58,743 nt of DNA, from assembly GCF_020171845.1 (NCBI RefSeq), contig NZ_JAIVAM010000020.1:1-58743 (forward strand). The letters are read 5' to 3'. Made by a program: the position numbers and the translations under genes. Shown here piece by piece: positions 20,833 to 30,297 of this stretch. The notes below the pieces were generated by a model. That model was given only the letters and a program-made list of their open reading frames with translations. It ran no database searches and was not told the DNA's origin. Position 1 is the first letter of the stretch. Every line of letters begins with the position of its first letter. Source of the DNA: Cytobacillus kochii (GTDB lineage: Bacteria; Bacillota; Bacilli; Bacillales; Cytobacillaceae).

Positions 20833-22206
20833 ATGTCTAATCGATATGCGGTCATTTTAGCTGCTGGTCAGGGTACACGGATGAAATCTAAGCTATATAA
20901 AGTGCTACACCCTGTTTGTGGAAAACCAATGGTTCAGCACGTCTTTGATCAAGTATCTACACTTGATATAAAAGATATTGTAACTGTCATTGGTCATGGA
21001 GCAGATCTAGTTCAATCACAGCTGGGAGAAGCGAGTGAGTACCGTTTGCAGGAAGAACAGCTTGGTACGGCCCATGCCGTTATTCAAGCGAAAGATTTGT
21101 TGCAGGATAAAGAAGGTGTCACGCTAGTTATATGTGGAGATACACCATTAATCAAAGCAGAAACAATGGAAGCGTTATTTAAACATCATGAAGAACAATC
21201 TGCGAAAGCAACTATTTTAACAGCGCATACTGGTCAACCGACAGGTTATGGTCGTGTAGTGAGGAATACTGATGGTCATGTAGAGAAAATTGTCGAGCAT
21301 AAGGATGCGTCAGAAGAAGAGAGATTGATAGAAGAAATCAACACTGGAACTTATTGTTTTGATAACAAAGCTTTATTCCAAGCGCTATCACAAGTATCTA
21401 ATGATAATGCCCAAGGTGAATATTATTTACCTGATGTCATTGAAATCTTAAAAGCCCAAGGTGAAATCGTTACTGCGTATCAAACACCTGACTTCGAGGA
21501 AACCTTAGGAGTAAATGATCGGGTGGCGTTATCACAAGCAGAGATGTATTTAAAGAAACGTATCAACGAACATCATATGAGAAATGGTGTAACAATTGTT
21601 GACCCATTAAATACTTATATCGGTGTGGATGTCGAAATTGGTTCAGATACAATTATTTACCCTGGCACTATGTTGATGGGGCATACCATTATTGGTAAGG
21701 ATTGTGAGATTGGCCCTTCTACTCAGATTGAAAACTGTCAAGTTGGCAGTGAAACGGTCATAAGGCAATCAGTGGCACATGATAGTGAAATTGGTGCGGC
21801 AGTAAAGATTGGTCCATTTGCCCATATTCGACCGCAATCGCAAATTGATGATGAAGTTAAAATTGGCAACTTTGTAGAAATAAAGAAAGCGAAGTTTGGC
21901 AAGGGTAGTAAAGCTTCACATTTAAGTTATATTGGTGATGCTGAGGTCGGAAAAGACGTTAATTTAGGCTGTGGTTCCATAACAGTTAACTACGATGGAA
22001 AGAATAAATATTTAACAAAGATAGAAGACGGTGTATTTGTCGGTTGTAACTCAAACTTGGTTGCACCAGTTACAATTGGTGAAGGTGCTTATATTGCAGC
22101 TGGATCTACGATTACTGATGATGTACCAGGCAATGCCTTATCTATTGCACGTGCTCGTCAAGTAAACAAAGAGAATTATGTAGATCAATTAAATCAAAAG
22201 AAATAA
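20833..22206 (+). CDS. glmU: Bifunctional GlcNAc-1-P uridyltransferase/acetyltransferase GlmU
   Basis: A 457-residue enzyme making UDP-GlcNAc for peptidoglycan. The N-terminal pyrophosphorylase has [19 protein letters not shown]. The C-terminal left-handed beta helix shows hexapeptide repeats from about residue 250, with acetyltransferase residues in [26 protein letters not shown] precedes the ATG. It is 19 bp from prs, the usual glmU-prs pair. Confidence 0.97.
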   Translation: MSNRYAVILAAGQGTRMKSKLYKVLHPVCGKPMVQHVFDQVSTLDIKDIVTVIGHGADLVQSQLGEASEYRLQEEQLGTAHAVIQAKDLLQDKEGVTLVICGDTPLIKAETMEALFKHHEEQSAKATILTAHTGQPTGYGRVVRNTDGHVEKIVEHKDASEEERLIEEINTGTYCFDNKALFQALSQVSNDNAQGEYYLPDVIEILKAQGEIVTAYQTPDFEETLGVNDRVALSQAEMYLKKRINEHHMRNGVTIVDPLNTYIGVDVEIGSDTIIYPGTMLMGHTIIGKDCEIGPSTQIENCQVGSETVIRQSVAHDSEIGAAVKIGPFAHIRPQSQIDDEVKIGNFVEIKKAKFGKGSKASHLSYIGDAEVGKDVNLGCGSITVNYDGKNKYLTKIEDGVFVGCNSNLVAPVTIGEGAYIAAGSTITDDVPGNALSIARARQVNKENYVDQLNQKK

Positions 22207-22225
22207 AAATTTATGGAGGCGCATC

Positions 22226-23179
22226 ATGTCAAACCAGTATTTAGATCCCAATTTAAAAGTATTCACTTTAAATTCAAATAAAGGACTTGCCAGTGAAATT
22301 GCTAAATTTATCGGTGTAGAATTAGGTAAATGTTCGGTTACGCGCTTTAGCGATGGTGAAATCCAAATTAATATCGAAGAAAGTATTCGTGGCTGTGATG
22401 TGTATGTAATCCAATCAACTAGTAATCCAGTAAATGAGCATTTAATGGAATTATTAATTATGATTGATGCCCTAAAACGAGCATCTGCTAAAACAATCAA
22501 TATTGTTATGCCTTATTATGGATATGCTCGCCAAGACCGTAAAGCGCGTGCACGTGAGCCGATTACTGCGAAACTTGCTGCAAATTTATTAGAAACAGCG
22601 GGCGCAACACGTGTGATTACGCTCGACTTACACGCTCCACAAATTCAAGGATTCTTTGATATTCCAATCGATCACTTAATGGGTGTACCAATCCTATCTG
22701 AATACTTTAAGAACAAGGTAGAAGGAGATATTGTTGTCGTTTCTCCAGACCATGGTGGTGTAACAAGAGCACGTAAGATGGCAGATCAATTAAAAGCGCC
22801 AATTGCCATCATTGATAAGCGCCGTCCAAGACCAAATGTGGCAGAAGTGATGAATATTGTTGGTAATATTGAGGGGAAAATAGCTATTCTTATTGATGAT
22901 ATTATCGATACGGCTGGCACAATCACTTTAGCTGCAAATGCACTTGTGGAAAATGGAGCTGCAGAAGTGTATGCTTGCTGTACGCACCCTGTTCTATCGG
23001 GACCGGCTATTGACCGTATTGAAAACTCACAAATTAAGGAGCTAGTAGTGACGAACTCTATTGTTCTTGATGAAGAGAAGAAAACAGGGAAAATCGTCGA
23101 GTTATCTGTGGCATCTCTTATCGGAGAAGCAATTATTCGTGTCCACGAAGAGCAATCTGTAAGCGTGTTGTTCGATTAA
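22226..23179 (+). CDS. prs: Ribose-phosphate pyrophosphokinase
   Basis: A 317-residue class I PRPP synthetase. It makes PRPP for purines, pyrimidines, histidine, tryptophan and [23 protein letters not shown] (flexible loop), [11 protein letters not shown] (metal-binding) and [16 protein letters not shown] PRPP loop ([13 protein letters not shown]) are present. TGGAGGCG is the SD. Co-transcribed with glmU; PRPP is also the PurR effector and an HprT substrate encoded in this window. Confidence 0.97.
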   Translation: MSNQYLDPNLKVFTLNSNKGLASEIAKFIGVELGKCSVTRFSDGEIQINIEESIRGCDVYVIQSTSNPVNEHLMELLIMIDALKRASAKTINIVMPYYGYARQDRKARAREPITAKLAANLLETAGATRVITLDLHAPQIQGFFDIPIDHLMGVPILSEYFKNKVEGDIVVVSPDHGGVTRARKMADQLKAPIAIIDKRRPRPNVAEVMNIVGNIEGKIAILIDDIIDTAGTITLAANALVENGAAEVYACCTHPVLSGPAIDRIENSQIKELVVTNSIVLDEEKKTGKIVELSVASLIGEAIIRVHEEQSVSVLFD

Positions 23180-23261
23180 TCAATTCTGACACATCATGCC
23201 ATCTATCGGATTATTACGTTTAGTTAAAAAATGGACATTTTGCTTACAAACGTCGAGCGAT

Positions 23262-23287
23262 GTTTATCTTTCAGTTAATTAGGGAAT
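23262..23287 (+). promoter_or_regulatory. Sigma-B promoter of ctc
   Basis: GTTTAT (23262-23267), 14 bp, GGGAAT (23282-23287), fitting GTTTAA-N12-15-GGGWAW. ctc is the founding sigma-B target. Confidence 0.78.
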
Positions 23288-23328
23288 CTTTAAATAATAA
23301 GCCTTAAATTATGAAAGGGGACGTTAGA

Positions 23329-23937
23329 ATGACTGTTTTAGAAGCGAAGGAAAGAAAAGAGTTTCGTCACTCATTTTTAACTAAAATTCGTGCAGATGGT
23401 AATGTTCCAGCAATTGTTTATGGCACGAAGATGGAGAGTAAGCCAATATTCTTTAATGAGGCTGATTTTATTAAGACGATTAGAGAAGTTGGTAGAAATG
23501 GTGTCTTCTCAGTCGATATTGATGGTAAGAAAGTCGATGTCGTCTTAACAGAATACCAAGCCGATCCATTAAAGAATACAGTGGTACATGCTGATTTATT
23601 ATCTGTAGACAAATCTACACAAATTACAGCAGAAGTTACTGTAAATACGGTCGGTGACTCACCAGGTGTAAAAGAAGGTGGCGTCTTGCAACAAGCGCTA
23701 CATGAGATTACCGTTACCGGTACACCTGGCAATATCCCGCAATCAATTGATGTGGATATTTCTAAATTAGAGATAAACGATGTGGTCACTATTGAAGATT
23801 TAAAAGGTGCCTCCTCGTATGAAATTGAACATGATGCCGAAGAGACGATTCTTTCTATCCTCCCTCCTCGTGTGGAAGAAGAACCTCAAGAAGAGGAAGT
23901 TGTGGAAGAGCCGGAAGTTATAAACGAAAAAGAATAA
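23329..23937 (+). CDS. ctc: General stress protein Ctc, ribosomal protein L25 family (long form)
   Basis: A 202-residue L25/TL5/Ctc protein that binds 5S rRNA under stress. The N-terminal L25 domain (LRxxGNVPAIVYG-type: RADGNVPAIVYG) is followed by the beta-barrel CTC domain and an acidic tail (EEEPQEEEVVEEPE). ATG at 23329 follows AAAGGGG; an ATG at 23311 has no SD. A sigma-B promoter fits its stress role. Confidence 0.95.
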   Translation: MTVLEAKERKEFRHSFLTKIRADGNVPAIVYGTKMESKPIFFNEADFIKTIREVGRNGVFSVDIDGKKVDVVLTEYQADPLKNTVVHADLLSVDKSTQITAEVTVNTVGDSPGVKEGGVLQQALHEITVTGTPGNIPQSIDVDISKLEINDVVTIEDLKGASSYEIEHDAEETILSILPPRVEEEPQEEEVVEEPEVINEKE

Positions 23938-23953
23938 TACCAAACTAAGGTGG

Positions 23954-23989
23954 GGACTGACCAGAGCACCAACGGGTCAGTCCTTATTT
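23954..23989 (+). terminator. Hairpin between ctc and pth
   Basis: GGACTGACC (23954-23962) pairs perfectly with GGTCAGTCC (23975-23983). The tail is only TTATTTG, so termination may be partial, allowing some read-through into pth 22 bp later. Confidence 0.6.
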
Positions 23990-24011
23990 GAGGTAAGGGG
24001 GAAAGTGCTTA

Positions 24012-24575
24012 GTGAAACTATTTGTAGGGTTAGGTAATCCAGGTAAGCCCTATGATCGTACAAGACATAATATTGGATTTGATGTGATCGATGAATTATC
24101 TAAAAAGTGGGACATTCCACTTGATCAATCAAAGTTTAAAGGATTGTATGGTGCTGGATTTGTAAAAGGAGAAAAAGTTTTTTTATTAAAACCACTTACA
24201 TATATGAATTTATCAGGTGAATCCATTAGACCACTGATGGATTATTTTCAAATTGAGATAGAGGATATTGTAGTTATTTATGATGATTTAGATTTACCGG
24301 TTGGAAAGATTCGCTTGCGACAAAAAGGAAGTGCTGGTGGACATAACGGGATTAAATCAACGATTGCTCATATCGGTACGCAAGAATTCAACCGCATCCG
24401 AGTGGGGATAGATCGTCCGCCTCAAGGAATGAAAGTCCCGGATTATGTACTTGGTAAGTTTACTGAAGAAGAAATGAACGAAATGAAAGCTGTCATTAAT
24501 AAATGTACTGATGCGTGTCAAGAATGGTTAAATGTACCTTTCCTTCAAGTCATGAATGTATATAATCAATCATGA
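24012..24575 (+). CDS. pth: Peptidyl-tRNA hydrolase (SpoVC)
   Basis: A 187-residue hydrolase that frees tRNA from stalled peptidyl-t[23 protein letters not shown] holds the catalytic histidine; PLTYMNLSG and GGHNGIKS are present, with the catalytic aspartate in YDDLDLP. GTG at 24012 follows AAGGGGGAA. In B. subtilis it is also called spoVC since a mutation blocks spore coat formation. Confidence 0.96.
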   Translation: MKLFVGLGNPGKPYDRTRHNIGFDVIDELSKKWDIPLDQSKFKGLYGAGFVKGEKVFLLKPLTYMNLSGESIRPLMDYFQIEIEDIVVIYDDLDLPVGKIRLRQKGSAGGHNGIKSTIAHIGTQEFNRIRVGIDRPPQGMKVPDYVLGKFTEEEMNEMKAVINKCTDACQEWLNVPFLQVMNVYNQS

Positions 24576-24588
24576 TATAATGATTTGT

Positions 24589-24618
24589 GCATATCCTTCC
24601 AACAAACCGTCAATAATA
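24589..24618 (+). promoter_or_regulatory. Sigma-F type promoter of fin
   Basis: GCATA (24589-24593), 15 bp, GTCAATAATA (24609-24618). It matches GYATA-N15-GGNNANAHTR with one mismatch. fin is a known sigma-F gene. Confidence 0.72.
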
Positions 24619-24651
24619 ATGACAATTGATGGATAAAGGGAAGTGTTATTG

Positions 24652-24882
24652 TTGGCTATTCATTACTCATGCCGCCATTGCGGGGTATCTTTAGGGACTG
24701 TCGATAAACAAACGGTTCAAGCAGAGCAATTAGGCTTTCATAAATTAAATGAAGAAGAAAGACATGAAATGATCCAGTATGATAATTCGGGAAACGTTTA
24801 CGTGAAGGCGATTTGTGAGGATTGCCATGAATCACTAGAGCGTAATCCCGACTACTATCAGCAAGACTTTCTAATTCATTAA
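24652..24882 (+). CDS. fin: Anti-sigma-F factor Fin (YabK)
   Basis: A 76-residue zinc-ribbon-like protein matching Fin. In B. subtilis Fin shuts off sigma-F in the forespore to permit the switch to sigma-G. Two CxxC pairs are visible (CRHCG near the N-terminus; CEDCHESL near 60). TTG at 24652 gives the usual MAIHY start and has AAAGGGAAG at 8 bases; earlier in-frame starts lie within the SD. It has a sigma-F promoter and its own terminator. Confidence 0.93.
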   Translation: MAIHYSCRHCGVSLGTVDKQTVQAEQLGFHKLNEEERHEMIQYDNSGNVYVKAICEDCHESLERNPDYYQQDFLIH

Positions 24883-24883
24883 A

Positions 24884-24912
24884 GCTTTGGAGTACTTTCC
24901 AAAGCATTTTTC
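24884..24912 (+). terminator. Terminator after fin
   Basis: GCTTTGGA (24884-24891) pairs with TCCAAAGC (24898-24905), followed by ATTTTT. Confidence 0.92.
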
Positions 24913-25213
24913 TGTTTCTTTATACTCTTTTCGATAGATAGGAAAAAAGTTTAGTACGATAATAGAGGGACTTTTCTTATAAAAATCGAATAATATATAA
25001 AGTTAACAACCATTGTTTGAAAAAACACGCATGATTTATATGCTTTGTGAGTATAAACATGTAAGTAAGAAAAATTTGGCTTCCTAACCTATACGAGGTT
25101 TAGGGAGCTTAAAGTGCTTTAAAAATGTATTTAAAAAGAAGAGCAAATAGGGGAGTAGTAGCTTTCTCAGGTTGAGGGAGAGATGTTGCTTTTTGTAATA
25201 GGAGGATTACTGC
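24913..25213. other. mfd leader region with hairpins
   Basis: This 300-bp AT-rich region has two structures. One is an imperfect stem near 25079-25111 (GCTTCCTAACC with GGTTTAGGGAGC) without T tail. The other is at 25142-25196: AGCAA ... TTGCT enclosing CTTTCTC/GAGGGAG, followed by TTTTTG, ending 16 bases before the mfd start. The latter may attenuate mfd. No clear promoter was found. Confidence 0.45.
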
Positions 25214-28200
25214 ATGTTAGGGCTTAAAAAAGTATTTTCACAACAGGATGAGGTCTTGTCTGTATTATCAGGTATAGATGAAGGGTTAAATGAACAAATG
25301 GTGGCAGGTTTAACGGGTTCAGCTAGAACGCTTTTTCTGGCGGCAGTATATGAACAGTCTAAACGTCCCTTACTTGTGACAACCCACAATTTATTGCAAG
25401 CGCAAAAATTATATGAGGATTTAACACAACTTCTCGGAGAAGAGCAAGTATTCTTGTATCCTGCAAATGAGTTAATTGCAGCCGAATTAAGTATATCTAG
25501 CCCAGAATTAAAAGGGCAAAGAATTGAAACACTCAACCATATGATGTCAGCAAATGATGGTGTCATGATTGTACCTATGGCAGGGTTAAAGAAGGTCCTT
25601 CCACCTAAAGAGTTGTGGAGTAAACTTCAGTTGACGTTAAAAGTTGGCGATGAGCTAACCGAACAACAATTAAATCAGTTTATTCAAATGGGCTACAGTC
25701 GAGTGGAGATGGTGTCCTCTCCAGGTGAATTTAGTGTTCGTGGTGGTATTATTGATATTTATCCGTTAACAGAGTCAGACCCTATTAGAATTGAATTATT
25801 CGATACAGAGGTTGATTCTATCCGTTTCTTTTCTTTAGAAGATCAGCGCTCAAAGTCAAAGGTTGAGCGTGTGTTAATTGGGCCAGCTACGGAAACACCA
25901 ATGGAAGGTGAACATTTTGAGCGGCTTATTCATACTTTAGAGTCAGGATTGGGTAAAAGCTTAAAAAAATTAAAAAATGACCAAGCCAAACAAAGCCTTA
26001 CACAAAATATCGGTTATGAATTAGAACAATTAAAGACTGGTACTAAACCAGAGCAATTATATAAATATTTATCCCTTGCTTATGAGGGAGGCAGTAGTTT
26101 AATAGACTATCTTCCTGCGAACGGATTGATTTTTGTAGACGAAGTCAGTCGCGTACAAGAAATGAATGATTCCCTTGATAAAGAAGAAGCAGAATGGTAC
26201 ACGAACCTACTTGAAGAAGGACAAATTATTCACGACGTTGTCACTTCCCATTCTTTAAAAGAATTAATGTATAGTAAGAAAAATCCGATTGTTTATATGT
26301 CCTTATTTTTACGACATGTACCGAATACAAATCCGCAAAATATTATTAATATCTCCTGTAAGCCGATGCAAAATTTTCATGGTCAAATGCATGTGCTTAA
26401 AACAGAGGTTGATCGCTGGAAAAAAGGAAATTATGCTATTGTTTTTCTTGCTGTAGATGAAGAGCGGGTTCACAAATTGCAAAATGTGTTAGAGGATTAT
26501 GATATTGAATCCGCTATCATCAAGCAGGACTCTCTCCTTGCACAAGGAAGAATTCAGATTTTAGAAGGGGCCATTCAAACAGGTTTTGAGCTAAATAATC
26601 AACGGATTGCCGTGATTACAGAAGAAGAGCTATTTAATCATAAAACAAGAAAGAAACAGAGGAGACAAAAACTTTCCAATGCAGAAAGAATTAAGAGCTA
26701 TTCGGAATTAAAGATTGGTGATTACGTTGTTCATGTCAACCATGGTATTGGTAAGTATTTAGGGATTGAAACTTTAGAGATTAATGGTGTCCATAAAGAT
26801 TATTTGAATATTCGTTATCAAGGTAGTGATCAACTTTATGTTCCTGTTGAACAAATTGACCTTGTACAAAAATATGTAGGGTCTGAATCAAAAGAACCGA
26901 AGATTTATAAACTTGGCGGTAACGATTGGAAGAAGGTAAAGAAAAAAGTCCAATCCTCTGTTGAAGATATCGCCGATGACCTTATTAAATTATATGCCGA
27001 AAGAGAAGCATCGAAAGGATACGCTTTTAACCCTGATAGTGATATGCAGCGAGAGTTTGAATCTGCTTTCCCATATCAAGAAACAGAAGATCAAATTCGT
27101 TCCATTAATGAGATTAAAAAAGATATGGAAAGAGAAAGACCAATGGACCGATTGCTTTGTGGAGACGTGGGTTATGGAAAAACAGAAGTGGCTATACGAG
27201 CGATATTCAAAGCAGTGGCTGATGGTAAACAAGTTGCTTTTCTTGTGCCAACAACGATCCTTGCACAACAGCATTATGAAACGATGCTTGAGCGGTTCCA
27301 AGACTATCCTGTAAAAATCGGTATGTTGAGTCGATTCCGTACGAAGAAACAACAAACTGAAACGATTAAAGGATTAAAAGCGGGGACGGTTGATGTTGTC
27401 GTTGGTACACACCGTATCCTTTCTAAAGATTTGACTTATCGAGATCTCGGTTTGTTGATTATAGACGAAGAACAAAGGTTTGGTGTTACTCATAAAGAGA
27501 AAATCAAGAAATTAAAAACCAATGTCGATGTTTTAACATTAACAGCGACACCAATTCCGCGTACATTGCATATGTCCATGCTGGGCGTTCGGGATTTATC
27601 CGTTATTGAAACACCACCTGAAAATCGTTTTCCAGTACAAACATATGTGATGGAATATAACGGTGTATTGGTGAGGGAAGCAATCGAGCGAGAATTAGCA
27701 CGTGGTGGTCAGGTCTATTTTCTGTATAATCGCGTGGAGGATATTGAGCGTAAAGCAGAGGAAATCTCTATGATTGTTCCTGATGCAAGGGTCGCTTATG
27801 CACATGGTCAGATGACGGAGAATGAATTAGAGAGCGTCATGCTTGGTTTCTATGACGGTGAATATGATGTCTTAGTAAGTACAACGATAATTGAGACTGG
27901 TGTAGATATACCAAATGTAAATACATTAATTGTTCATGATGCTGATCGCATGGGCTTATCTCAGTTGTATCAATTGCGAGGAAGGGTAGGTAGGTCTAAC
28001 CGTGTGGCTTATGCGTACTTTACCTATCGTAAAGATAAAGTCCTTACAGAAGTGGCAGAGAAGCGTTTGCAGGCGATTAAAGAATTTACGGAGCTTGGCT
28101 CTGGATTTAAAATTGCCATGCGTGATTTAACGATTCGAGGTGCAGGTAATTTACTTGGAGCGGAGCAACATGGCTTTATTGATTCTGTTGGGTTTGATCT

Positions 28201-28750
28201 ATATTCACAAATGCTAAAAGAAGCAATTGAAGAGAGGAAAGAATCCATGGGCGGTGAGCCGAGAAAAGAGCCAATGGAAATTGATTTAGAAATTGATGCT
28301 TATATTCCAGATGCATTTATTTCTGATGGACATCAGAAAATTGAAATGTATAAACGCTTCCGTGGGATTACGAGCCTAGAGGATATTGATGAATTGAAAG
28401 ATGAGATGGTTGACCGCTTTGGTGATTATCCGGAAGAAGTCGCGTATTTATTTAAAATTGCTGAAATGAAAGTATATGGAGAAGTGGCTGGAGTCGAACT
28501 AGTGAAGCAATCAAAAGATGAAGTGCTTGTCCTGTTATCTGAGCAAGGTAGTGTTGAAGCTGATGGGCAAAAAGTATTCAAGCTCAGCAATCAATTTGGT
28601 CGCATGATTGGGCTTGGTATGGATGGAAAAAAACTGAAAGCAGTTCTCCATATAAAAGGAATTGCCACGAAAGAATGGTTAGAAAATGCGTTTACCTTTA
28701 TGAAGGGATTACAAGATACAAAGAAGGTTCCTGAAAAAACAGCCAAGTAA
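25214..28750 (+). CDS. mfd: Transcription-repair coupling factor Mfd
   Basis: An 1178-residue translocase that removes stalled RNA polymerase and recruits UvrA. Domains in order: UvrB-like N-terminus (about 20-350), RNAP-interacting CarD-like domain with YVVHVNHGIGKYLG near 505, RecG-like helicase with Walker A GDVGYGKTE near 650 and DEEQRFG near 750, then TRG motif (TIRGAGNLLG) and C-terminal UvrA-binding region. ATAGGAGGA is the SD. Full length and intact. Confidence 0.98.
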   Translation: MLGLKKVFSQQDEVLSVLSGIDEGLNEQMVAGLTGSARTLFLAAVYEQSKRPLLVTTHNLLQAQKLYEDLTQLLGEEQVFLYPANELIAAELSISSPELKGQRIETLNHMMSANDGVMIVPMAGLKKVLPPKELWSKLQLTLKVGDELTEQQLNQFIQMGYSRVEMVSSPGEFSVRGGIIDIYPLTESDPIRIELFDTEVDSIRFFSLEDQRSKSKVERVLIGPATETPMEGEHFERLIHTLESGLGKSLKKLKNDQAKQSLTQNIGYELEQLKTGTKPEQLYKYLSLAYEGGSSLIDYLPANGLIFVDEVSRVQEMNDSLDKEEAEWYTNLLEEGQIIHDVVTSHSLKELMYSKKNPIVYMSLFLRHVPNTNPQNIINISCKPMQNFHGQMHVLKTEVDRWKKGNYAIVFLAVDEERVHKLQNVLEDYDIESAIIKQDSLLAQGRIQILEGAIQTGFELNNQRIAVITEEELFNHKTRKKQRRQKLSNAERIKSYSELKIGDYVVHVNHGIGKYLGIETLEINGVHKDYLNIRYQGSDQLYVPVEQIDLVQKYVGSESKEPKIYKLGGNDWKKVKKKVQSSVEDIADDLIKLYAEREASKGYAFNPDSDMQREFESAFPYQETEDQIRSINEIKKDMERERPMDRLLCGDVGYGKTEVAIRAIFKAVADGKQVAFLVPTTILAQQHYETMLERFQDYPVKIGMLSRFRTKKQQTETIKGLKAGTVDVVVGTHRILSKDLTYRDLGLLIIDEEQRFGVTHKEKIKKLKTNVDVLTLTATPIPRTLHMSMLGVRDLSVIETPPENRFPVQTYVMEYNGVLVREAIERELARGGQVYFLYNRVEDIERKAEEISMIVPDARVAYAHGQMTENELESVMLGFYDGEYDVLVSTTIIETGVDIPNVNTLIVHDADRMGLSQLYQLRGRVGRSNRVAYAYFTYRKDKVLTEVAEKRLQAIKEFTELGSGFKIAMRDLTIRGAGNLLGAEQHGFIDSVGFDLYSQMLKEAIEERKESMGGEPRKEPMEIDLEIDAYIPDAFISDGHQKIEMYKRFRGITSLEDIDELKDEMVDRFGDYPEEVAYLFKIAEMKVYGEVAGVELVKQSKDEVLVLLSEQGSVEADGQKVFKLSNQFGRMIGLGMDGKKLKAVLHIKGIATKEWLENAFTFMKGLQDTKKVPEKTAK

Positions 28751-29170
28751 CTGTTGAAAAATATTGGTAATTTCATTGTAAGAATTGCAATGTTTGATTG
28801 AGAAAGGACAAGGGTATTTCAAGGATAGAGCACATAAATGGAATGTTTATCCCTTTCTGGAATGAATCACACCTAAAAGAAAAAATAGTTGGACGTGTAT
28901 ATAACTTTCCTTATGAAAGATACTAAGTTCAAACATGGCGATGCATTCATGATATCTTCCTTATGAATCATAGCTATTTTGAAAAGTAAAAGCTGTAGTT
29001 TAAGTTAGATTTAACCGAAAATCATCTGTAAAGGGAAATATTTATCATTAGCGAAGGAATAAATGGGAAGAATTCTCGTTGTATCGTCCTAATGGCCATG
29101 GATCGGTTAGAGTTAAGCGGCTTTTTCTTTTCAGTAATTTAATCATCAGATGAAAGTGAGGCAACGTTGA
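28751..29170. other. Gap between mfd and spoVT
   Basis: A 420-bp region with no ORF that carries an SD. No clear terminator, and I did not find a convincing sigma-G promoter for spoVT, which is expected here. A weak GGCC...AAGCGGCTTTTTC structure near 29093-29129 is possible. Composition is ordinary for intergenic DNA in this window. Confidence 0.4.
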
Positions 29171-29707
29171 ATGAAAGCAACAGGTATTGTTCGTCGTATT
29201 GATGATTTGGGTCGTGTCGTCATTCCTAAAGAAATCCGGAGAACTTTAAGAATCCGTGAAGGAGATCCACTTGAGATTTTTGTAGACCGCGATGGAGAGG
29301 TAATTTTAAAGAAATACTCACCTATCTCTGAGCTTAGTGACTTCGCAAAAGAATATGCAGAAGCATTATATGATAGCTTAGGAAATCCGGTCTTAATTTG
29401 CGATAGAGATACATATATCGCTGTTGCAGGAGGCTCTAAGAAGGATTACTTAAATAAGAGTATTAGTGATCTAGTAGAGAAGACAATGGAGGATCGTAGC
29501 TCTGTTCTTGTGACCCAATCAAGCGAAATTTCAATTGTAGATAATCATACAGAATCCGTCGCATCTTACACAATAGGACCCATAGTAGCCAATGGCGATC
29601 CAATTGGCGCAGTCGTAATCATTGCGAAAGATGACACCATTGGTGCAGTTGAACAAAAATCCGTCGAAACCGCAGCTGGATTTTTAGCGAGACAAATGGA
29701 ATCATAG
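29171..29707 (+). CDS. spoVT: Stage V sporulation regulator SpoVT
   Basis: A 178-residue AbrB-type regulator that tunes sigma-G genes in the forespore. The N-terminal swapped-hairpin domain (GIVRRIDDLGRVVIPKEIRR, about 1-50) is closely related to AbrB in this window, and the C-terminal part (about 56-178) is a GAF-like domain. GTGAGG precedes the ATG. A strong terminator follows. Confidence 0.97.
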   Translation: MKATGIVRRIDDLGRVVIPKEIRRTLRIREGDPLEIFVDRDGEVILKKYSPISELSDFAKEYAEALYDSLGNPVLICDRDTYIAVAGGSKKDYLNKSISDLVEKTMEDRSSVLVTQSSEISIVDNHTESVASYTIGPIVANGDPIGAVVIIAKDDTIGAVEQKSVETAAGFLARQMES

Positions 29708-29750
29708 TATATAGGTAATATGAGCTGGAACTTTTCTAGCGTCATCTAGT

Positions 29751-29793
29751 GCGAACAATCATATTCTTAATGATGATTGTTCGCTTTATTTTT
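29751..29793 (+). terminator. Terminator after spoVT
   Basis: GCGAACAATCAT (29751-29762) pairs perfectly with ATGATTGTTCGC (29773-29784), followed by TTTATTTTT. Confidence 0.95.
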
Positions 29794-30297
29794 GTGTAGA
29801 CATTGACTTTCGGGAGCTGAATGCTGCTAAAGTTAGATGAAAATGATCTGGAGTAAGATGCCATTAGAAACGAATCAGCCCCTTAACTGAAGTCGACAGG
29901 AAATGCTTAATCGGGTAAAAAAGTGCCGCGTTCTGAAAAGACCGATTAAGATGGTAACGAGTCTAAAAACCAGCATCTCAATGAAATTTTCGGTAAGAAT
30001 CACTCAAGGGAATTTGTCTGGAAAAGATGGGAGATGTAAATTAAAGAAACCCAAGCGTGAAGAAATCATAATTAGGCCAGAGCTAATATCGAATAATCGC
30101 TTCAAAAATTGATAGTTTCAAGTAGGATTTACTTAAACATAAGGAGAAATCATAGCTAAGCATCCTTTTACCGAAAAACTACAAATGCCTCCCTCAGGCA
30201 AGGAGCGAGAGACAAATATCAATGAATGAATATGCTATAATACATTTCGAAGTTCATAGTTAAGCGGTATCGTCGTGCTTATAGGGGGAGATATCTT
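29794..30297. other. Unassigned stretch between spoVT and yabM
   Basis: About 500 bp without a recognised gene. A 69-codon frame at 29903-30112 encodes a lysine/arginine-rich product with no acceptable SD. Purine-rich text with words such as ACCGATTAAG and AAGAAACCCA suggests old coding sequence, but no family was recognised. A yabM promoter is not evident; GCTATAATAC near 30233 could be a -10. Confidence 0.4.

Noticed and set aside
29903..30112. 69-residue basic ORF between spoVT and yabM
   Set aside because: The only SD-like sequence (AGGAA) abuts the ATG, no homology is recognised, and composition looks incidental.
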